Origin: UBA3222 sp002363035
GTDB taxonomy: Bacteria; Verrucomicrobiota; Verrucomicrobiia; Opitutales; UBA9783
Assembly (NCBI GenBank): GCA_946646575.1
Contig: CAMPCR010000033.1
Location: 1-10,140, forward strand
Reading direction: 5' to 3'
Length of the DNA stretch: 10,140 nt
The position numbers and the translations under genes are program-made. Positions within the stretch are counted from its first letter, which is position 1. Each line of letters starts with the position of its first letter. The notes under the pieces were generated by a model. The model saw only the letters and a list, made by a program, of their open reading frames with translations. It did no database searches and had not been told where the DNA came from. Shown here one piece after another: positions 5,677 through 10,140 of this stretch.

Positions 5677-7151
5677 ACACGCACTGGGATGTGATTGTCA
5701 TCGGTGCCGGCATGTCGGGGCTCGGAGCCGGCATTCGTTTGGCGATGGCGGGCAGGAAGGTGCTTCTTCTGGAAAAACATTACTCTGTCGGCGGACTGAA
5801 CGGCTTCTATGTCAGGGATAAAATTTTATACGACGTCGGTCTGCACGCGATGACGAATTTCGTTCCGGCGGGAAGCCGCGGGCATCCGCTCACCAAACTC
5901 TGCCGTCAGCTGCGCATCCCGTACGAAGCTTTCAAATTGGAACAACAGCGACAATCGCGCATTCAATTCCCCAATATCGCGCTGACCTTTAATAATCACT
6001 TTCCCTTCTTAGTCGAAAACATTCGGCAACACTTTCCGAAGCAGATCAACGGCTTTCTGAAACTCGATGCCGCCGTCGAAAGCACTCCCGACACGGCGCT
6101 GGACGGTTCGGATTTTATTTCGGCGCGCGAACAACTGCGTTCATATCTGAACGACCAGCTGTTGACGGAAATGCTGTTGTTGCCGCTGTTGTACTACGGA
6201 AGCGCGCACACAAACGATCTCGATTGGCGGCAATTTGCGATTTTATATAAGGCAATTTATAAAGAAGGCTTTGCGCGCCCGAAATTTGGCGTTCGAACGA
6301 TTTGTCGGCTTTTGGTCGACCGTTACCGTACCTGCGGCGGGGTTTTAAAATTAAAAACTGCCGTTCGTTCGATTCTTCTGAACGGTTCACGCGCCGTCGG
6401 TGTTGAATTGGCTTCGGGAGAAACTCTGTACGCAACGCAACTTTTATCCTCGGTCGGTTACCGCGAAACGCAAGCCCTTTGCGGAAAAGCTGTCGAAGGC
6501 GAACCGTCGCGGTTGAGTTTCGCCGAAACGATCACCACGTACGAAGCAACGCCCGAAGCCTGCGGTTGGGACGATACCATTACCTTCTTTAACACCTCCG
6601 AGCGCGTTACCTATGAACCGACGGAAGAGTTGATTGATTTGCGCAGCGGTGTTATTTGCATTCCCGAAAATTATGGCGATCGTGCTTCCGATGGTTCGTC
6701 TTCGGCATCGGTTCCAGCGCCGACGGTTTCGAATAAACTTCAACAAAATCCGACCGATCCTTCGTCCACTCCATCACAAAGCACAACGCAACGTCTGACA
6801 TTACGCACCACGCACCTGGCAGGATACGACGCCTGGAAAAAACTTTCGCCCGAAGCGTATCGCGAACAAAAGAAAGCCTGTTTGAATGCTTCGCGCGCAT
6901 GCGCTTTTAACATTCTTCGCGGGCAATCACCGCAAACCGTTCTTGCCGAAGACATGTTCACGCCGTTGACCGTCGAACGCTTCACGGGACATATCAACGG
7001 TGCGATTTACGGTTCAACAAAGAAATTCCGCGACGGTCGCATCGGGTATGAGAATTTATTTCTGTGCGGTACCGATCAGGGCTTCTTGGGGATCGTCGGC
7101 GCGCTGTTAAGCGGTATTTCCATGGCAAATTACCACTGTCTGAAGGGATGA
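5673..7151 (+). CDS. FAD-dependent phytoene desaturase / retinol saturase-like oxidoreductase
   Basis: 492 residues, usual length for the CrtI/CrtISO/RetSat flavoprotein group, which desaturates, isomerises or saturates polyene lipids. The N-terminus has the dinucleotide-binding fold: VIVIGAGMSGLGAGIRLA (residues 7-24), then the acidic strand end LLLEKH (31-36) and YSVGGLNGFY. The C-terminus has the FAD-ribityl motif region FLCGTDQGFLGIVGALLSGI (463-482). In between are a largely helical substrate region (about 110-220) and a sheet near 225-260. Residues about 337-373 are an inserted Ser/Thr/Pro/Asn/Gln-rich stretch between VICIPENYG and LTLRTTHLAGYDAW. I read this as a lineage-specific surface loop. 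The start overlaps the TPR gene stop (ATGA). No other carotenoid gene is visible, so the substrate cannot be named. Assignment to the superfamily is firm; the precise reaction is not. Confidence 0.85.
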   Translation: MNTHWDVIVIGAGMSGLGAGIRLAMAGRKVLLLEKHYSVGGLNGFYVRDKILYDVGLHAMTNFVPAGSRGHPLTKLCRQLRIPYEAFKLEQQRQSRIQFPNIALTFNNHFPFLVENIRQHFPKQINGFLKLDAAVESTPDTALDGSDFISAREQLRSYLNDQLLTEMLLLPLLYYGSAHTNDLDWRQFAILYKAIYKEGFARPKFGVRTICRLLVDRYRTCGGVLKLKTAVRSILLNGSRAVGVELASGETLYATQLLSSVGYRETQALCGKAVEGEPSRLSFAETITTYEATPEACGWDDTITFFNTSERVTYEPTEELIDLRSGVICIPENYGDRASDGSSSASVPAPTVSNKLQQNPTDPSSTPSQSTTQRLTLRTTHLAGYDAWKKLSPEAYREQKKACLNASRACAFNILRGQSPQTVLAEDMFTPLTVERFTGHINGAIYGSTKKFRDGRIGYENLFLCGTDQGFLGIVGALLSGISMANYHCLKG

Positions 7152-7190
7152 ATATCACCGAAAACACGATAAGACCAAGCACGATATACT

Positions 7191-7255
7191 CCGTCTGTTT
7201 TCAATTTTCGTGAAAAATTGCCCCTTTTAAAAGGGGATAACGTCAAAACAGTCGG
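7191..7255. other. Three-way-junction-like structured element
   Basis: An outer imperfect inverted repeat pairs CCGTCTGTTTT (7191-7201) with AAAACAGTCGG (7245-7255), with one T-T mismatch in 11. Inside it two further inverted repeats abut directly: CAATTTT/AAAATTG (7202-7208 with 7214-7220, loop CGTGA), and the perfect palindrome CCCCTTTTAAAAGGGG (7221-7236). It lies 40 bases after the oxidoreductase stop and is followed only by ATTTTCC. It may act as a 3'-end structure or weak terminator for the plus-strand operon, or as part of a structured RNA on either strand. The fold is read by eye, and no energy was computed. Confidence 0.45.
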
Positions 7256-7293
7256 ATTTTCCAAAACCAATCGCTTCATAACCGTCCGATGTA

Positions 7294-7358
7294 CCGCGAG
7301 CTTAGATGCCTGTTGTTACAAAGGTACTCGCGGCTGTAAAACGACAATCAACAGGCAT
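7294..7358. other. Crossing inverted repeats (pseudoknot-like)
   Basis: Two complementary pairs interlock. CCGCGAG (7294-7300) pairs with CTCGCGG (7327-7333), 7 bp. ATGCCTGTTG (7306-7315) pairs with CAACAGGCAT (7349-7358), 10 bp. The order 1-2-1'-2' is that of an H-type pseudoknot, with connecting stretches of 5, 11 and 15 bases. The stems could also be mutually exclusive alternatives. The strand is unknown, and no known RNA family is recognised. Confidence 0.4.
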
Positions 7359-7400
7359 GAACGCATCCGCCGAAAACCTTGAAACCCTGCCTCCTTTTTT

Positions 7401-7424
7401 AAAAAATGCTCTGAAAACAGAGCA
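7401..7424 (-). terminator. Intrinsic terminator of the UDP-glucose dehydrogenase gene
   Basis: On the minus strand a perfect 7-bp stem TGCTCTG/CAGAGCA (7424-7418 and 7413-7407) with loop TTTT is followed at once by six T (7406-7401). It lies 63 bases beyond the stop codon of the minus-strand gene at 7488. On the plus strand the same hairpin has no T-run behind it, so it should work in one direction only. Confidence 0.8.
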
Positions 7425-7487
7425 CATGTTCCTTCTTTTATTCGAATTTTTACCCGAAAAAACTTTTACTTACCCGCACCGTATCAC

Positions 7488-8849
7488 TCATGCCCGCGGT
7501 TTCCCGATGCCGTACGCCTCGAAGCCGATCGTACGCAGGCGATTTAAATCCAACAGATTTCGACCGTCAAACACAAATGCCGGCTGTTGCATGTTTTTGA
7601 AAATTTTCTCGTAATCCAATGCAATAAACTCATCCCATTCGGTTAAAATTACAATCGCATGCGCCTCTTCGGCAGCTTCGTACGGCGTTTGCGTGATTGT
7701 TATCAAATCGGCGGGATACGGACGTAAATCGCGACGCACGGTTTCCTCCGGAACCTTCGGGTCGTAAATCGCCAGTTTTGCCTGCTCCTCCAATAAGTCT
7801 TGGCAAACGGTGATCGCCGGCGTTTCGCGCGTATCGTTGGTATCCTTTTTAAACGCGAACCCGAAAATCGCAATCTTCTTATTTCTCAAAGAACCGAACA
7901 GCTTCTCCCGAATGAAGCGCGCAAAGCGGTGCTTTTGGTATTCGTTCATATCGATGACCTGTTGCCAATAACGCGCGACCTCCGTCAATCCCGCATACTC
8001 ACAAAGGTAAATCAAATTCAGCACATCCTTCTTAAAGCACGATCCTCCGAAACCAACGGAACTTTTCAAAAATTTCGGTCCGATACGCGAATCGGCTCCC
8101 ACCGAACGCGCGATTTCATCCACATCCGCTCCCGAATGCTCGCACAATACCGAAAGGGCATTGATGGAGGAAATTTTTTGCGCCAAAAACGCGTTGGACG
8201 CCAACTTCGAAAGCTCACTCGACCACACGTTCTGCGTCAGAATTTTCTCCCGCGGCACCCAATGCGCATACACGTCAACCAATGTTTGCACCGCTTTTTG
8301 TCCGCTTTCGGTTTCGTCACCACCGATAAGAATGCGATCGGGATGTCGCAAATCTTCCACCGCCGTTCCTTCCGCCATAAATTCGGGATTGGAAAGAATT
8401 TCAAAATTACAACCGTGTCGATTGGTTGCCAGAATACGGCGAATTTTCTCCGCCGTACGCACCGGGAGGGTAGATTTCTCGACAATAATCTTATCGCCCG
8501 TCGCAACCTCCGCAATCCGACGCACCGCACTTTCGATGTAGGTCAAGTCCGACGCCTTTCCGGCACCGTCGCCGTAAGTTTTGGTCGGCGTATTGACGGC
8601 AAGAAAAATAATATCCGACGTACGGATAGCTTCATCGATGTCCGTCGAAAACGTTAAATTCTTTCCGCGCACCTTTTTGACGATTTCGTCCAACCCGGGC
8701 TCAAACACCGGCAGTTTCTCCGAATTCCACGCCGCAATACGTTCTTCATTGACATCCGTAACTTCGACTTCGATTTCGGGGCACTGTTCCGCAATGACGA
8801 CCATCGTCGGTCCACCGACATATCCCGCTCCAATACTGCAGATTTTCAT
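7488..8849 (-). CDS. UDP-glucose 6-dehydrogenase
   Basis: Oxidises UDP-glucose to UDP-glucuronate with two NAD+ in the cytoplasm, supplying precursors for capsule, exopolysaccharide or modified lipid A. From the ATG at 8849 the product is 453 residues. An upstream in-frame ATG at 8906 adds 19 basic residues that lack family character, and the GxGxxG strand normally begins at MKICSIGAGYVGGP, so the shorter form is chosen. No strong ribosome-binding site is seen. Domain order is: NAD-binding Rossmann fold (1-about 200, with VNTPTKTYG at 86-94 and EKSTLPV at 124-130); NPEFMAEGTA with catalytic Glu157; the central helix SELSKLASNAFLAQ with Lys215; GFGGSCFKKD with catalytic Cys271; and the C-terminal UDP-binding domain (GFAFKKDTNDTRETPA, 330-345). 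The sequence is notably close to the animal-type enzyme. All key residues are present. It is convergent with the plus-strand operon and appears monocistronic, with its own terminator. Common symbols are ugd, udg or tuaD. Confidence 0.95.
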   Translation of the reverse strand: MKICSIGAGYVGGPTMVVIAEQCPEIEVEVTDVNEERIAAWNSEKLPVFEPGLDEIVKKVRGKNLTFSTDIDEAIRTSDIIFLAVNTPTKTYGDGAGKASDLTYIESAVRRIAEVATGDKIIVEKSTLPVRTAEKIRRILATNRHGCNFEILSNPEFMAEGTAVEDLRHPDRILIGGDETESGQKAVQTLVDVYAHWVPREKILTQNVWSSELSKLASNAFLAQKISSINALSVLCEHSGADVDEIARSVGADSRIGPKFLKSSVGFGGSCFKKDVLNLIYLCEYAGLTEVARYWQQVIDMNEYQKHRFARFIREKLFGSLRNKKIAIFGFAFKKDTNDTRETPAITVCQDLLEEQAKLAIYDPKVPEETVRRDLRPYPADLITITQTPYEAAEEAHAIVILTEWDEFIALDYEKIFKNMQQPAFVFDGRNLLDLNRLRTIGFEAYGIGKPRA

Positions 8850-9141
8850 TGTTTCGTACTTTAACAGTTGTTTTATTCTCAGACTTTTTCGCTTCCGATT
8901 CAACACAATATGCTTTTCCCGTAAGGAAACGTACTGCGACGGAAGAGACCGATGAGGTTTTCCTTTTTGTATTTAAAGCACTTTGTTGCATTCGTAATAC
9001 GACACGGGTATCAAGAGCATTCCGTTTCCATTTCCGACAAATCTTCCCGATAAAGAAACGGCATAAAATGACACGCATCATTCACCGTCGGTTCCAAGCC
9101 GATAATCGACATTTGACATCCGTTGCCGTTCGCAATTCGCA
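8850..9141. other. Intergenic DNA without a convincing gene
   Basis: This stretch separates the divergent UDP-glucose dehydrogenase and tRNA-Ser genes. Short frames are open on both strands (for example 8849-9145 plus and 8746-9081 minus), but their products are Arg/Phe/Ser-rich, start without ribosome-binding sites and overlap known features. The minus-strand promoter of the dehydrogenase must lie here, but no convincing -35/-10 pair was found. A TTGACA at 9113-9118 has no matching -10 downstream. Confidence 0.5.
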
Positions 9142-9169
9142 TTGACGTTTTTAACGAATTTGATTGAAT
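9142..9169 (+). promoter_or_regulatory. Candidate promoter of tRNA-Ser
   Basis: TTGACG (9142-9147) and TTGAAT (9164-9169) are separated by 16 bases and would start transcription a few bases before the mature tRNA 5' end at 9180. The -35 matches consensus at five of six positions, the -10 at four of six. Confidence 0.4.
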
Positions 9170-9179
9170 AAAACCGTCG

Positions 9180-9272
9180 GGAGAGATGGCTGAGTGGTCT
9201 AAAGCGCCTTCCTGCTAAGAAGGTAAGTCCTCAAAAGGGGCTTCGAGGGTTCAAATCCCTCTCTCTCCGCCA
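9180..9272 (+). tRNA. tRNA-Ser (anticodon GCU)
   Basis: A complete type II tRNA of 93 nt. The acceptor stem GGAGAGA/TCTCTCC is perfect, with discriminator G9269 and an encoded CCA (9270-9272). The D-arm region reads TGGCTGAGTGGTCTAAAG. The anticodon stem CCTTC/GAAGG (9207-9211 with 9219-9223) encloses the loop CTGCTAA, with anticodon GCT at 9214-9216, which reads AGC and AGU. A long variable arm (about 9224-9244) is characteristic of tRNA-Ser. The T arm is GAGGG-TTCAAAT-CCCTC (9245-9261). No intron or mismatch is seen. Confidence 0.98.
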
Positions 9273-9390
9273 GTGACGGAACGCGATGAAGCAGGCACTG
9301 ACAGGGCAGTCGGCGATCGGAATGCCCGATGAGCGTGTGTTGCGGTACGACAGTATGAGTATCGGTAAAGCAAATTGACAATTAGAGTAT

Positions 9391-9423
9391 CCGATAAACG
9401 CGTATCGGCGGAGGCGGTTTTTT
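9391..9423 (+). terminator. Possible weak terminator downstream of tRNA-Ser
   Basis: The hairpin CCGATA-AACGCG-TATCGG (9391-9408) is followed by CGGAGGCGG and then six T (9418-9423). The nine-base gap between stem and T-run is longer than in a classical terminator. An upstream TATCGG (9360-9365) could pair with the same CCGATA instead, so two alternative stems exist. It lies about 120 bases past the tRNA. Confidence 0.3.
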
Positions 9424-9785
9424 GTTTCTTAAATCAGGCGTGTGGTACGGCGGAGTTACTTCATCCGCGGAAATTCGGAATTCTCCTTTGTTTTGGCGGC
9501 TTGAATTCTTTTTGACAGCACACGATGTACAAAATCATACTGCGATTGATTGCGCGGTAACTTTTAAATAAGTACATGTGCCTGCATTTTTTATTTTAAA
9601 CCGAAGCATATCTCAACGCGCATGCGATAACGAACTACGCTCCTGCGAATAAATATGCCCGAGGTACCTGTGCGAAAGATATTTTTTTAATTTTTACTCC
9701 AAAAAATACAATTTTTTACAAAAAATTTGCAAAAAAGGGCTTAACATCCCACACACACCCACGACAAGTTCAAATCATAATCGTT
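9424..9785. other. Non-coding upstream region of the terminal exported-protein gene
   Basis: No convincing gene lies in these 362 bases. They contain a possible promoter (9512-9541), a palindromic GCGCATGCG near 9619-9627, and a very A/T-rich tract at about 9680-9736 just ahead of the next gene. Such tracts often flank promoters, but a properly spaced -35/-10 pair next to it was not found. Confidence 0.5.
9512..9541 (+). promoter_or_regulatory. Candidate sigma70-type promoter
   Basis: A perfect TTGACA (9512-9517) is followed after 18 bases by CATACT (9536-9541), which matches TATAAT at four of six positions. If used for the gene at 9786 it would give a leader of about 240 bases. It could equally drive a small RNA or be fortuitous. 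Confidence 0.3.
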
Positions 9786-10140
9786 ATGGATATGAATATA
9801 TCATCACTCATCAAAGTATTCGGAATTGCGGCCGCGGGCTTCGTCCCTCAGGCGCAGGCAAATCCCTTCGGGATATCGTTCGTAAAGGTGGATCCTCCGA
9901 AAGATAAAAAGGAAGAAGCGATCTGCTTCCGATTGAAACTGTCCCAAACGGACGTTTTTTCGGAGCACAACTTCACGGACATCACGTTCCGCCACGATAC
10001 GACGGTGTTTCTTCAAAAGAACATGGTTATCGGCGACGAAGAGGAGATCTTGAAAAAAACCTTCAAGAATTTTAACGCCGAAAAGGATCCGTTCGAAATT
10101 CCCGAAAAATATCTTCCGCTGGAAGATAAAGATCGTGCGG
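9786..10140 (+). CDS. Exported protein of unknown function, partial (C-terminus beyond right edge)
   Basis: An open frame of 118 codons runs from ATG at 9786 off the right edge. The first 24 residues are a textbook signal peptide: MDMNISSLIK, hydrophobic VFGIAAAGFV, then PQAQA cleaved before NPFGISF. This argues strongly that the frame is real. A second ATG two codons later (9792) is an equally good start. Neither has a clear ribosome-binding site. The visible mature part is hydrophilic and rich in Lys, Asp, Glu and Phe (VKVDPPKDKKEEAICFRLKL, then SEHNFTDITFRHDTTVFLQK), with alternating patterns suggesting beta strands and a single cysteine. No lipobox or membrane segment follows. I do not recognise the family. 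It may be a periplasmic or secreted protein. Confidence 0.75.
   Translation, partial: MDMNISSLIKVFGIAAAGFVPQAQANPFGISFVKVDPPKDKKEEAICFRLKLSQTDVFSEHNFTDITFRHDTTVFLQKNMVIGDEEEILKKTFKNFNAEKDPFEIPEKYLPLEDKDRA

Noticed and set aside
7306..7614. A 102-codon plus-strand open frame across the intergenic region and the end of the dehydrogenase gene
   Set aside because: It has no ribosome-binding site or protein-like composition, overlaps the 3' end of the dehydrogenase gene and runs through the terminator hairpin and crossing inverted repeats.
7800..8657. A 285-codon plus-strand open frame
   Set aside because: It lies entirely antisense to UDP-glucose 6-dehydrogenase, whose catalytic motifs are all intact. 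The antisense product is Arg/Ile-rich with no recognisable domain.
8746..9145. Open frames on both strands in the DNA between the dehydrogenase and the tRNA
   Set aside because: Both overlap the dehydrogenase gene or its start, have no ribosome-binding motif and give basic, aromatic-rich sequence without domains.
9180..9272. tRNA-Ser as an integration site for a mobile element
   Set aside because: No integrase, no direct repeat of the tRNA 3' end and no phage-like gene were seen in the window.
9199..9381. A 60-codon minus-strand frame containing EREGFEPS
   Set aside because: This is the well-known spurious peptide read antisense through a tRNA-Ser gene, and the tRNA itself is complete.
9525..9560. 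Eleven-codon ORF MYKIILRLIAR as a leader peptide
   Set aside because: It overlaps the candidate promoter -10 and has no ribosome-binding site; too short to support.
9804..10016. A 70-codon minus-strand frame
   Set aside because: It is antisense to the signal-peptide-bearing terminal gene and has no supporting signals.

Overview
The window looks like a chromosomal segment of a Gram-negative (diderm) bacterium. Base composition is roughly balanced, start codons include TTG and GTG, and several products carry Sec signal peptides. The mix of a SecG with a long tail, a LolA-like protein, a large exported TPR protein and a UDP-glucose dehydrogenase close to the animal-type enzyme suggests the PVC group, perhaps Verrucomicrobiota. 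That placement is a recollection-based guess, not a tested assignment.

Layout. (1) Positions 1-914, minus strand: the start of a gene for a two-coiled-coil protein that runs off the left edge. Its leader (about 915-1031) has a consensus-like promoter followed by 4.4 perfect copies of a 14-bp repeat, each of which happens to spell a four-codon upstream ORF. (2) Positions 1203-7151, plus strand: a tight run of five genes. These are a BioW (pimeloyl-CoA synthetase) N-terminal domain lacking the rest of the enzyme, secG, a LolA-like exported protein, an exported TPR protein and a phytoene-desaturase-like FAD oxidoreductase. Overlaps of 7 and 4 bases and a 14-base gap point to one operon. The largest internal gap (81 bases) holds a perfect 16-bp palindrome. 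(3) Positions 7152-7487: a convergent intergenic region full of inverted repeats. It has a three-way-junction-like element, a pseudoknot-like pair of crossing stems, and an intrinsic terminator serving the minus-strand gene. (4) Positions 7488-8849, minus strand: UDP-glucose 6-dehydrogenase, which makes UDP-glucuronate for envelope polysaccharides. (5) Positions 9180-9272: tRNA-Ser(GCU) with encoded CCA, flanked on both sides by DNA without convincing genes. (6) From 9786 to the right edge: the start of a gene for an exported protein I do not recognise.

The plus-strand operon has an envelope and secretion flavour: translocon subunit, LolA-like carrier and periplasmic TPR protein. The final oxidoreductase acts on polyenes or related lipids, but no other carotenoid gene is visible here. 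No mobile element, CRISPR array or defence system was found. The most unusual items are the repeat-built leader at 941-1002, the structured intergenic region at 7191-7424, the truncated bioW abutting secG, and a nine-cysteine cluster in the exported TPR protein.
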